Origin: Rhodospirillaceae bacterium LM-1
Lineage (GTDB): Bacteria > Pseudomonadota > Alphaproteobacteria > Rhodospirillales > WMHbin7
Reading direction: 5' to 3'
Length of the DNA stretch: 64,000 nt
NCBI GenBank assembly: GCA_902725215.1
Contig: CACUVI010000002.1
Coordinates: 1 to 64,000 of the forward strand
The notes beneath the pieces are model-generated. The model was not told where the DNA came from. It saw only the letters and a list, made by a program, of their open reading frames with translations, and did not search any database. Below are positions 17,594-24,995 of this stretch, in pieces. Every line of letters begins with the position of its first letter. Position 1 is the stretch's first letter. The position numbers and the translations under genes are program-made.

Positions 17594-18457
17594 TTAAACG
17601 CCGCCCCTGACCGTCTTGCGGTTCTTGTATTCGGCCAGCCTTGCTTCGCGCCAAGCATTGGCGAAAGCCTTGGCTTCCAGCCTAGCCGCGTCGTTGGGAG
17701 GGGGGGCGATGTGGGCGGACGCCTGGGCTTTGGCGGGTTGGCGCGAAGGACTGACGGCGTTGGGAGCGGTTGCAAGCGCCCTTGGCTGGATGGCGGGCGC
17801 CGAAGCCAGTTTGGCCGTGGCGCCGTCGGCAGGCTTGGCGAATGCCGGGCGAACCAAGGTCCAATCCGCCGTCTGAAGCGTTTCTTGGCCGATGGGGTCG
17901 CGCGGGGCGGCTTCGCCGTTCCAGGCGGCCAGAACCTTGGCCCGGTAGCGCGCCCCCAATTCGGGCGTGGCCGAATGATAGTGGCTGGCCGCCGTCATCC
18001 AATCTTGATGGGTCTGGTAAAGCGAACCCAGGAAGCGGGCGGCATAGCTGGCGTTGGTGGCGGGGTCGAAGGCCTCGTCCAGGGAATCGAAGGCTTCGGC
18101 GTGGAAATGCAGGTTGATCTGCATGCAACCGACATCGATGTTGCGAATGCCTTGCGCCTTCATGCGCCGGACCTCGGCAATCGCTTCCGCCTTGCTAGCG
18201 AAAAATTGCCCATTGCTTCCCGAAGTCACCGTCCAGGGCCAAGCCATGGCGGCGCGCCTCTCCTTGTCCCAACGCCCGGATTCAACGGCGGATATGGCGG
18301 CCAGCAGGCCTTTGGGGATGCCCGCCTCGGCCTCGGCCCTAGCGACTTGGGTGCTGCACAAGGCAAAAGGGTCGCTTTGGGCGGCCGCCTGGGCTGAAAC
18401 CAGCAAAGCCAGCAGCAGGGCGGGAAGGGCGATAAGACGAGGGCAACGCTTTGACAT
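17594..18457 (-). CDS. Lytic transglycosylase (SLT domain), exported
   Basis: A 287-residue protein with a signal peptide (MSKRCPRLIALPALLLALLV...AQA), then an SLT fold: GLLAAISAVESGRWD holds the catalytic glutamate, and IDVGCMQINLHFH and ATNASYAARFLGSLYQTH match the family. It should cleave the MurNAc-GlcNAc bond of peptidoglycan in the periplasm. The C-terminal ~100 residues are Ala/Pro-rich and probably disordered. ATG 18457 has AGGA 9 bp upstream; the longer frame to 18490 would precede the signal peptide with unrelated residues. Similar enzymes assist secretion or pilus/flagellum assembly, but none is adjacent. Confidence 0.88.
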   Translation of the reverse strand: MSKRCPRLIALPALLLALLVSAQAAAQSDPFALCSTQVARAEAEAGIPKGLLAAISAVESGRWDKERRAAMAWPWTVTSGSNGQFFASKAEAIAEVRRMKAQGIRNIDVGCMQINLHFHAEAFDSLDEAFDPATNASYAARFLGSLYQTHQDWMTAASHYHSATPELGARYRAKVLAAWNGEAAPRDPIGQETLQTADWTLVRPAFAKPADGATAKLASAPAIQPRALATAPNAVSPSRQPAKAQASAHIAPPPNDAARLEAKAFANAWREARLAEYKNRKTVRGGV

Positions 18458-18579
18458 GGCAACGGTTCCTGATTTTCCGTGATACCCCAAGCAATAAGCG
18501 GGCCAGAAAACGACCCGCTACGGAGGAATCAAATAGGTGACTGAGAGGAAAAGAGTTTATCAGCTATGCAAAAATGCTC

Positions 18580-18608
18580 TTGCACCGCAACATCTGTATC
18601 GCTATATT
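18580..18608 (+). promoter_or_regulatory. Candidate promoter of small RNA
   Basis: TTGCAC at 18580 and TATATT at 18603 are separated by 17 bp. The -10 box is five of six to consensus, the -35 only three of six. The predicted start is near 18615. Confidence 0.45.
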
Positions 18609-18614
18609 TCGCAC

Positions 18615-18709
18615 TGCAGCAATTGAGCGTCAACGACGCTGACTTGTCTGCTTTCTTGGACGTTTCCTCCCTAGACTTGGGCCGCAGTTCGCTGCGGCCC
18701 CTTTTTTTG
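18615..18709 (+). ncRNA. Candidate trans-acting small RNA with anti-Shine-Dalgarno segment
   Basis: A ~95-nt transcript is suggested by a promoter-like pair upstream and a strong intrinsic terminator at the end, with no gene between. It would carry a 5' hairpin (AGCGTC at 18626-18631, GACGCT at 18635-18640), an unpaired pyrimidine-rich stretch TTTCCTCCC (18663-18671) complementary to ribosome-binding sites, and the terminator stem. This is the layout of many alphaproteobacterial regulatory RNAs. A 48-codon frame from ATG 18566 reads through the terminator to 18712 but lacks a ribosome site and family resemblance. The 29-codon GTG frame at 18537-18626 has GGAGG upstream and could be a leader peptide instead. 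Confidence 0.5.
18679..18709 (+). terminator. Strong Rho-independent terminator
   Basis: Perfect arms GGGCCGCAG and CTGCGGCCC with a stable TTCG tetraloop, then C and seven Ts. No annotated gene on this strand precedes it within 1 kb, so it points to an RNA gene just upstream. Confidence 0.9.
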
Positions 18710-18723
18710 TGACCGGCGGGAGC
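18693..18723 (+). repeat. 31-bp direct repeat, copy 1
   Basis: Begins TGCGGCCCC, then seven Ts, and ends ACCGGCGGGAGC. It is the 3' arm and tail of the intact terminator plus 13 bp. One mismatch to copy 2. Confidence 0.85.
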
Positions 18724-18747
18724 GAGTTTGCATCAAAGCTGCGGTTA

Positions 18748-19014
18748 TCAACCAATCAGCCGGTCATAGTCGGCATGCGGACCGATCCAGAACCAGATCA
18801 TCTCCGGCCCGCATTTCGTGCCCAGCGCTCGCCAGTGGATGCCGATGCGCACCGACCAAACATCCTCGCCCGCTGAAGCAATCGGCTTGAAATGCAGGCT
18901 GGGATGGTGGGGATCGGCGGCCCACAGGGCGTAGGCCGCCTTGGCATTGCGTTGGATGCGGTCGGGGAGTTTCTCGAAACACGCCCAGAATTCCGGCGTG
19001 GCGTGCGAGATCAT
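18748..19014 (-). CDS. RelE/ParE-family toxin
   Basis: 88 residues starting MISHATPEFWACFEKLPDRI and containing YALWAADPHHPSLHFKPI, VWSVRIGIHWRALG and FWIGPHADYDRLI, a common chromosomal ParE/RelE-like toxin group. The start overlaps the antitoxin stop by four bases (ATGA), the usual coupled order antitoxin then toxin. Whether it is a gyrase poison or an mRNA interferase cannot be told. The pair lies inside the 31-bp direct repeats. Confidence 0.85.
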   Translation of the reverse strand: MISHATPEFWACFEKLPDRIQRNAKAAYALWAADPHHPSLHFKPIASAGEDVWSVRIGIHWRALGTKCGPEMIWFWIGPHADYDRLIG

Positions 19015-19232
19015 TTATCCGCCGGGAAAGCCAGCGGCGTCGTCTCGCCCTTGGCGTGGCGTTCCTTGGCTCGCCTTGCCATTGCCGCCAGCATCGTTTC
19101 CGACTTGGCGAAACTCTCGTCCCACGCCTTTTCGCTCGCCATCTCTTCCAGCATCAAAGAGGCAAGGGTTTCCTGCTCGTCCTCGGGCAGGCGAGTGGCT
19201 TGGGCGATGGCGCGTTCGAGCATCTTGTTCAT
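19011..19232 (-). CDS. Antitoxin of the ParE-like module
   Basis: 73 residues, MNKMLERAIAQATRLPEDEQETLASLMLEEM..., strongly acidic at the front with a basic middle (RRAKERHAKGE). The first half resembles antitoxins of the type paired with this toxin group, where LPEDEQ...A..ML is frequent. It is upstream of and overlaps the toxin gene. It should bind and inhibit the toxin; DNA-binding is not obvious. Confidence 0.78.
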   Translation of the reverse strand: MNKMLERAIAQATRLPEDEQETLASLMLEEMASEKAWDESFAKSETMLAAMARRAKERHAKGETTPLAFPADK

Positions 19233-19332
19233 GGGCCCGATCTTAGCGCAATGCGGGCAAATACGATAGAACGGCTTTTGCAGTAAGGATGGCTCCGAAA
19301 TTCAATTAATTAAATTCAATGGGTTCAATGAG

Positions 19333-19363
19333 TGCGGCCCCTTTTTTTGTAACCGGCGGGAGC
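19333..19363 (+). repeat. 31-bp direct repeat, copy 2
   Basis: Same 31 bp as 18693-18723 with one substitution (GTAACC for GTGACC). Here the upstream half of the terminator is missing, so it cannot terminate. The two copies bracket the toxin-antitoxin pair at a spacing of 640 bp. Confidence 0.85.
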
Positions 19364-19443
19364 AGGGCCGCATTTTTGCGGGGGTGACCCGTTGTTTCGG
19401 CAAATACATACCCCTATATATTTTGCTAATATTACAAAATAAG

Positions 19444-19459
19444 TTCCACTTGAACGGAA
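19444..19459 (-). promoter_or_regulatory. Palindromic motif TTCCGTTCAAGTGGAA
   Basis: On the minus strand this reads TTCCGTTCAAGTGGAA, with inverted TTCC/GGAA ends. It lies 7 bp before the start codon of the sensor kinase gene. A 14-bp identical part occurs at 42759 and a related part at 46777. Possible protein-binding site; unproven. Confidence 0.4.
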
Positions 19460-19466
19460 CAACAAG

Positions 19467-21368
19467 ATGCCTGATTGCAATAGGCCCTCGCGGATGTGGG
19501 GGCGCGCGTGCCTGCTTGCGCTTCTGGTTTTCATTGCCTTGTTGCCGGGCCGAGAGTCCTTTGCGGCCCCGGAGCGGCTGAATCTGTTGGTTTTGTCCAG
19601 TTTTAACAAGGACCTGCCCGCCCAAGCCGCCCTTGAGCGCGGGTTGGATCATGTACTTGGCTACCGTGCGGGGCACAGCAACGTCTATTTCGAATTTCTC
19701 GACGCCTCGCGCCTGCCTGCCGACCAGGCCGCGCAGGGCGTGCGCGCGCTGATCGCCAAGAAATACAAAGACCAACGGTTCGACGCGGTAATCGCTTGGG
19801 CGCTTCCGGCGTCGGCGCTGGCGGCGGCAAGCCGCGACCTGTTGGGCGAAGAAACGCCCATCATCTATCTTGAATTGGCCGATGCGGATTTGGCGGCGAT
19901 CAATATGTCCCCCGAGCGCGATGTCAGCATCACCGTCAAGCCGGATTACGAAACCTCGCTTCGCGAGGCGCTGCGACTTAGCCAAGCCAAGCGCATCGCG
20001 CTGATCGTCGAGACGGCGAATGCGATGGGCCGGACAAGGCTGGAACATTTCCTGCGGGCCAAGGACAAGGTTGCCCCCGATCTTCCGGTCGATGAGTTGT
20101 TCGATTTGCCGCTCGACGAGACGATCGCCAGAACCTCGAAACTGCCGCCGGGAACGATCATCTATTACCTGCTGATGTTCTCGGATGGCCGCGGCGCGCA
20201 GTTGACGCCCTTCGAGGCGGCGCGCCGCATCGCCGAGACGGCGAACGCGCCCCTCTTCAGCCATTGGGAAAGCCTGATGGGCAGCGGCGTTGTCGGTGGA
20301 TATCAGCTAAGCATCGAAGTTCTCGGCCGCAATGTCGGCAAGGCGGTTCAGGACATCAGCCAGGACAGGCCGGTCACCCATCCGGCCAGCATGCGCTATG
20401 TCTATGATTGGACGCAGTTGGACAAGTGGGGGTGGGATGATCGCAAACATCTGCAACCGGGTTCAATCATTCTGAACCAGCCGCCCGATCTTCTCGAGGC
20501 CTATCGCTGGCACCTGCTGACGCTGACGCTGTTCGTGCTGGCCCTGATCGTGTTGGCCGTTTCCCTGGCTCGCGCCCTGCACGCCAAGAATCTGGCGGCC
20601 AGGGATTTGGCCCGCGAGCGCGAAACTTTGGCCCAGCGCGTGGAAACGAGAACCGCCGAACTGGTCCGCTCGAACAAGGAGTTGGAGAGTTTCGCCTATG
20701 CCATTTCGCACGATCTGCGCGCCCCCATGCGCAACATCAATGGCTTCGCGCAATTGCTGGATCGGCGCTTCAAGGATGTCCTGACCGGCGAAGGCGCCGA
20801 GTTTCTTGAACATATCCGCGCGGGCGCCCAGCAGATGGACGCGATGATTCTGGGGCTGCTCGATTATTCCAGGGTCGGCCACCAATCTGCCGATTCGTAT
20901 TCCAGCGGCAGCATTCCCGAGATTGCAAAAGAAGCGGCGGACATGCTGCAGCCCCTTGCCGCATCGGCCAGCGGTGCTATCGACGTGGCGGCCAGGGCTG
21001 ACCTGCCCAATGTGCGATGCAATCGGGAACTGATCCGCCGCCTGATCCAGAATTTGATCGAGAACGCGCTGAAATACCGCCATCCAGATCGCGCGCCCAA
21101 GGTGCGCGTCGAATTTTCTCCAGGCAAGGGCGAGATCAAGGTTTCGGTGCGCGACAACGGCATCGGCATTCCTGAAGACAGGCGCGAGCGCGTCTTTCAA
21201 CTATTTCAGCGCGACGCGGGCGCGTCCATTCCCGGTTACGGCATTGGCTTGGCCCTGTGCCAGCGCATCGTCAAGGCGCATGACGGCGACATCTGGATCG
21301 AAAGCGAACCTGGCGGCGGCAGCAATTTCATTTTCACGCTGAAGGAAAATCCGTCGGCTCTCGGGTAG
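19467..21368 (+). CDS. Sensor histidine kinase with periplasmic ABC-substrate-binding-like domain
   Basis: 633 residues. A signal/anchor (~12-33) precedes a periplasmic domain (~38-340) resembling ABC substrate-binding proteins of the ABC_sub_bind type (LNLLVLSSFNKDLPAQAALE..., PIIYLELADADLAAI). TM2 is at ~352-375, a coiled coil follows, then HisKA with SYAISHDLRAPMRNINGFA-like H-box (His ~414) and a full HATPase (NLIENALKYRHP, VRDNGIGIPED, GYGIGLALCQRIV). It should autophosphorylate in response to a periplasmic ligand. No response regulator is adjacent. The DHp domain is of the phytochrome-like kinase class, as in the kinase at 52331-54085. Confidence 0.88.
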   Translation: MPDCNRPSRMWGRACLLALLVFIALLPGRESFAAPERLNLLVLSSFNKDLPAQAALERGLDHVLGYRAGHSNVYFEFLDASRLPADQAAQGVRALIAKKYKDQRFDAVIAWALPASALAAASRDLLGEETPIIYLELADADLAAINMSPERDVSITVKPDYETSLREALRLSQAKRIALIVETANAMGRTRLEHFLRAKDKVAPDLPVDELFDLPLDETIARTSKLPPGTIIYYLLMFSDGRGAQLTPFEAARRIAETANAPLFSHWESLMGSGVVGGYQLSIEVLGRNVGKAVQDISQDRPVTHPASMRYVYDWTQLDKWGWDDRKHLQPGSIILNQPPDLLEAYRWHLLTLTLFVLALIVLAVSLARALHAKNLAARDLARERETLAQRVETRTAELVRSNKELESFAYAISHDLRAPMRNINGFAQLLDRRFKDVLTGEGAEFLEHIRAGAQQMDAMILGLLDYSRVGHQSADSYSSGSIPEIAKEAADMLQPLAASASGAIDVAARADLPNVRCNRELIRRLIQNLIENALKYRHPDRAPKVRVEFSPGKGEIKVSVRDNGIGIPEDRRERVFQLFQRDAGASIPGYGIGLALCQRIVKAHDGDIWIESEPGGGSNFIFTLKENPSALG

Positions 21369-21450
21369 GGTCGCCCTTTCATCTACGATTCACTCTACGC
21401 CTGGCTGAAAAACTGCCAGACTGAAACTCATAGCTGGTCAGCGTGAGGAC

Positions 21451-22827
21451 ATGATGGACCCACAAGACAATCAAGCACCCAGGCAGGTTTCCTTTGGCGA
21501 GGCCTTTCGCTTGTGGCTGAAAATCGGACTGATCGGCTTTGGCGGGCCGGCTGGACAGATCGCCCTGATGCACCGGCTTCTCGTCGATGAGAAGAAGTGG
21601 ATTTCCGAAAGCCGGTTCTTGCATGCGCTGAATTATTGCATGCTGCTGCCGGGACCCGAGGCCCAGCAACTGGCCACCTATATGGGATGGCTTTTGCATC
21701 GCACGAAGGGCGGCTTGGCGGCGGGCATTCTGTTCGTGCTGCCCGGCGCCGTCGTGATGTGGGGTTTGAGCGTGCTGTACGCCACGCTGCATGAATTGCC
21801 GGTGGTCGAAGCCCTGTTCTTCGGCATCAAGGCCGCCGTGCTGGCCGTGGTGGTGGAGGCCTTGCTGCGCATCGCCAAACGCGCCCTCAAGAACCGCTTC
21901 ATGTACGGTCTGGCCGGTCTGGCCTTCTTCGCCATCTTCTTTCTGGACCTGCCCTTTCCCCTGATCGTGGCAGGCGCCGGATTGATCGGCTTTTTTGGGG
22001 GGCGCAAGTGGCCGCACGTCTTCGTGCAAGCCAAGAAGGCTGTCAAGAAAGAAGACGAAGCGGTGATCGACGCCGCCTTTCTGGCGGGAAACCTTGACCA
22101 CACCAAGCCGTCGGCGGGACGCGCGCTAAAAGTATCGGCGGTCTGGCTGACCTTGTGGTTGGCTCCCCTTCTCCTCTTCGCCGCATTTCTGGGGGGCGGC
22201 CACGTCTTCACCCAGGAGGGCATTTTCTTCAGCAAGATGGCGGTGGTGACCTTCGGCGGCGCTTACGCCGTGCTGGCCTATGTCGCCCAGCAGGCGGTGG
22301 GCACTTATGGCTGGCTGCAACCGGGTGAGATGCTGGATGGGTTGGGGTTGGCCGAAACCACGCCGGGACCGCTGATCATGGTGCTGCAATTCGTGGGTTT
22401 CCTGGCCGCTTGGCGCAATCCCGGCCCGCTTGACCCCTTGGTGGCCGGAACCATCGGCGCGGTGGTGACCACCTATGTCACCTTCGTTCCCTGCTTCCTT
22501 TGGATCTTCCTGGGAGCGCCCTATATCGAAGCCCTGCGCGGCAACCAAAGCCTGAATGCCGCCCTGTCAGCGATCACGGCGGCGGTGGTGGGCGTCATCT
22601 TGAACCTGTCGGTCTGGTTCGCGCTGCATGTCTTGTTCGCCAAGCTGGACGAAGTGCGGATGTTCGGCATGAAATTGCTGGTTCCCGACCTGTCCAGTCT
22701 GGACGCGCTGGCGCTGGCTCTTTCGGCGGCGGCCATTCTGGCCACGCTGAAATTCAAGATGGGCATGCTGAAAGTGCTGCTGGCCAGCGCCCTTCTGGGG
22801 GCCGTCTTATATTACGCGAGGCTGTGA
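21451..22827 (+). CDS. chrA: Chromate transporter ChrA
   Basis: A 458-residue membrane protein of the CHR family with two homologous halves and about eleven hydrophobic segments. The family motifs FGGPAGQIALMHRLLVDEKKW and LLPGPEAQQLATYMGWLLH in the first half, and TFGGAYAVLAYVAQQAV with GLAETTPGPLIMVLQFVGF in the second, are intact. It expels chromate driven by the proton gradient; housekeeping sulfate-analogue transport is also possible. A second ATG at 21454 is better spaced from GAGG than 21451. The end overlaps the convergent amidohydrolase gene by 16 bp. Confidence 0.93.
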   Translation: MMDPQDNQAPRQVSFGEAFRLWLKIGLIGFGGPAGQIALMHRLLVDEKKWISESRFLHALNYCMLLPGPEAQQLATYMGWLLHRTKGGLAAGILFVLPGAVVMWGLSVLYATLHELPVVEALFFGIKAAVLAVVVEALLRIAKRALKNRFMYGLAGLAFFAIFFLDLPFPLIVAGAGLIGFFGGRKWPHVFVQAKKAVKKEDEAVIDAAFLAGNLDHTKPSAGRALKVSAVWLTLWLAPLLLFAAFLGGGHVFTQEGIFFSKMAVVTFGGAYAVLAYVAQQAVGTYGWLQPGEMLDGLGLAETTPGPLIMVLQFVGFLAAWRNPGPLDPLVAGTIGAVVTTYVTFVPCFLWIFLGAPYIEALRGNQSLNAALSAITAAVVGVILNLSVWFALHVLFAKLDEVRMFGMKLLVPDLSSLDALALALSAAAILATLKFKMGMLKVLLASALLGAVLYYARL

Positions 22828-23654
22828 ACGACCCGACCCATCCGGGCAAACAAGTCGCCCAGATGGGTCGTCAGTTCCACCAGTCCCGGCTGGCGTTCGA
22901 AACTGCGCTCGTCCATGTAAAGGCCGCGCCTGATCTCGATTTGCAGGGCGTGAATTCCGTTTTCGGGCTTTCCGTAATGGCGCGTCGTATAGCCGCCCGC
23001 ATAGGGCTGGTTGCGAGAGACGTTCAGCCCCAGTTCCAGGAAGAACCGTTCGGCTTCCAAAACGATGGATGGATCGGCGGTGGCGCCGAAGCCGTCGCCC
23101 AGCGCGATGTCGACGGGATCGATTTCGCGCCCGCTGGGCATGCTGTGACAGTCGATCAGCAGGCAGGTTCCGAAGTGTCGTCTGGTGGTTTCGGTCAATT
23201 CCGCTAGGCAGTCGTGATAGGGACGCCAAGCCATGGACAGGCGCGCCTTGATCTCGGCCATTGGCACCTGGGCCGCGTGGATCGTCCGCCCGCCTGTCAG
23301 CAGCCTGGGCACCACGCCCAGCCCGGCCCGCACATTGTTGGAAGCCAGGAACGAGCCTTCGGCGGCACTGTCCGGCGTCAGCAAGGGATCGATTTCGCCA
23401 GCGTCCCGGTTCACATCCAGCCAGATGCGGGGAAACAGGGCGCACAGCAGGGGAATGCCCAGGGTTGGCGCCTGGGACGCCAGTTCATCGGCGAAGGCAT
23501 CCTCGGTGACGCGCAATTGCGGCAAGTCGATCACGGTTCCGCTTGAAAATCGTTTCCCGTAATCGCGTCCTGCATGCGGAACGGCGACCACCAGAGGAAG
23601 GGTCTGGCTGGTGGGCTGTCGCAAGCTGAACAGGCTGGGGTCCAAGGGGCGCAT
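22812..23654 (-). CDS. N-formylglutamate amidohydrolase family protein
   Basis: 280 residues with LPLVVAVPHAGRDYGKRF, RIWLDVNRDAGEIDP, LLIDCHSMPSGREIDPVDIALGD (split here into its parts, with the metal-binding CHSM) and LQIEIRRGLYMDE, all characteristic of the FGase family. In histidine degradation such enzymes cleave N-formylglutamate to glutamate and formate; no hut genes are nearby, so the substrate may be another N-formyl or N-acyl amino acid. It is monocistronic, convergent with chrA and divergent from the nucleoside transporter gene. Confidence 0.88.
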   Translation of the reverse strand: MRPLDPSLFSLRQPTSQTLPLVVAVPHAGRDYGKRFSSGTVIDLPQLRVTEDAFADELASQAPTLGIPLLCALFPRIWLDVNRDAGEIDPLLTPDSAAEGSFLASNNVRAGLGVVPRLLTGGRTIHAAQVPMAEIKARLSMAWRPYHDCLAELTETTRRHFGTCLLIDCHSMPSGREIDPVDIALGDGFGATADPSIVLEAERFFLELGLNVSRNQPYAGGYTTRHYGKPENGIHALQIEIRRGLYMDERSFERQPGLVELTTHLGDLFARMGRVVHSLA

Positions 23655-23738
23655 CCATTAGATTAACGTGAAACGCCAAGCCGTTGCCAGCCCCAAGCCC
23701 AGGGGGTAGTGTCGGGAAGGAATGGAAGGGGAAGGCGC

Positions 23739-24983
23739 TTGGAACAGTTGCAAAGTATTGCCGGGCTTCTGGGCTTGGTGGCCGTCGCCTGGGTGTTCAG
23801 CGAAGGCAAGCGCCTCGTCTCGTGGCGTCTAGTTCTGGCGGGCCTTGCCGTGCAAATCGCCCTGGCCGCCTTGCTGCTGAAATTTCCGGGCGTCAAGGAA
23901 GCCTTTGCCGCACTGGGAAAGTTGGTGGCCGTCCTACAAGGGGCGACCCAGGCAGGAACCTCGTTCGTGTTCGGCTTTCTGGGCGGCGGGGCGCTGCCCT
24001 TCGCCGAAAACGCCCCCGGCTCCAGTTTCGTGCTGGCCTTCCAGGCCTTGCCCCTGGTGCTTCTGATGAGCGCCCTATCAGCATTGCTTTATCACTGGCG
24101 CATCCTGCCCTTGGTGGTGCGCAGCTTTGCCTTCCTGCTTGAAAAAAGCATGAAAGTGGGCGGCGCGGTCGGCGTCAGCGCCGCCGCCAACGCCTTTCTG
24201 GGCATGGTCGAAGCGCCGCTGCTGATCAGGCCTTATCTTGAGCGCTTAAGCCGGGGCGAATTGTTCGTGGTCATGACTTGCGGCATGGCTACCATCGCCG
24301 GGACCGTGATGGTGCTTTACGCCACCTTCCTGAACGGCGTCATTCCAGATCCCATCGGCCATCTGCTGACCGCCTCGCTGATCAGCGTTCCCGCCGCGGT
24401 GATGGTGGGCAAGATCATGGTGCCGGACACGGGAAAAACCGCCAGCGATGCGCTTGCCGCTGAAACCCTGTATGCCGGTTCGATGGATGCCGTCGCCAAA
24501 GGAACCCAGGACGGCATTCAACTGCTGCTGAACATCACGGCGATGCTGATCGTGCTGGTCGGGCTGGTCTATCTGGGCAATGCCGCCTTGAATCTGTTGC
24601 CGGATTTTGCGGGCAGGCCGGTGACGCTGGAACGCATTTTCTCCTGGCCGATGGTGCCGCTGGTCTGGCTGATGGGAATTCCCGCCCAGGATGTGTTCGT
24701 GGCCGCCGAATTGATGGGGGTCAAGACGGTGTTGAACGAACTGCTGGCTTACCTCAAAATGTCCCAATTGCCCCAAGGGGCCTTGAACGAGCGCTCACGC
24801 CTCCTCATGACATACGGTATGTGCGGTTTCGCCAATTTCGGAAGTCTTGGCATCATGATCGGCGGCATGGGGGCTTTGGCCCCGACGCGACGGGCCGAGA
24901 TCGTCGAGCTTGGCGTGAAGTCGATCCTGTCCGGCACGTTGGCCAGTCTGATGACCGGCGCCGTGGCGGGGCTGCTGATTTAG
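23739..24983 (+). CDS. Concentrative nucleoside transporter (CNT/NupC family)
   Basis: About 414 residues with ten or so hydrophobic segments. VFGFLGGGALPFAEN, ANAFLGMVEAPLLIRPYL, MATIAGTVMVLYATFL and ERSRLLMTYGMCGFANFGSLGI are CNT signature regions. It takes up nucleosides with Na+ or H+. TTG 23739 is the likely start because a strong AAGGGGAAGG sits 3-12 bp before it; the GTG at 23709 precedes that site. The D-lactate dehydrogenase gene follows 12 bp downstream, suggesting an operon. Confidence 0.88.
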   Translation: MEQLQSIAGLLGLVAVAWVFSEGKRLVSWRLVLAGLAVQIALAALLLKFPGVKEAFAALGKLVAVLQGATQAGTSFVFGFLGGGALPFAENAPGSSFVLAFQALPLVLLMSALSALLYHWRILPLVVRSFAFLLEKSMKVGGAVGVSAAANAFLGMVEAPLLIRPYLERLSRGELFVVMTCGMATIAGTVMVLYATFLNGVIPDPIGHLLTASLISVPAAVMVGKIMVPDTGKTASDALAAETLYAGSMDAVAKGTQDGIQLLLNITAMLIVLVGLVYLGNAALNLLPDFAGRPVTLERIFSWPMVPLVWLMGIPAQDVFVAAELMGVKTVLNELLAYLKMSQLPQGALNERSRLLMTYGMCGFANFGSLGIMIGGMGALAPTRRAEIVELGVKSILSGTLASLMTGAVAGLLI

Positions 24984-24995
24984 GAGAATGCGACC

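Noticed and set aside
18566-18712. 48-codon frame starting MQKCSCTATSV
   Set aside because: It runs through a strong terminator, has no ribosome site and no resemblance; the RNA interpretation is favoured.
19298-19331. TTCAAT-rich AT stretch before the second direct repeat
   Set aside because: Considered as an origin or iteron array, but there are only three irregular copies and no replication gene.
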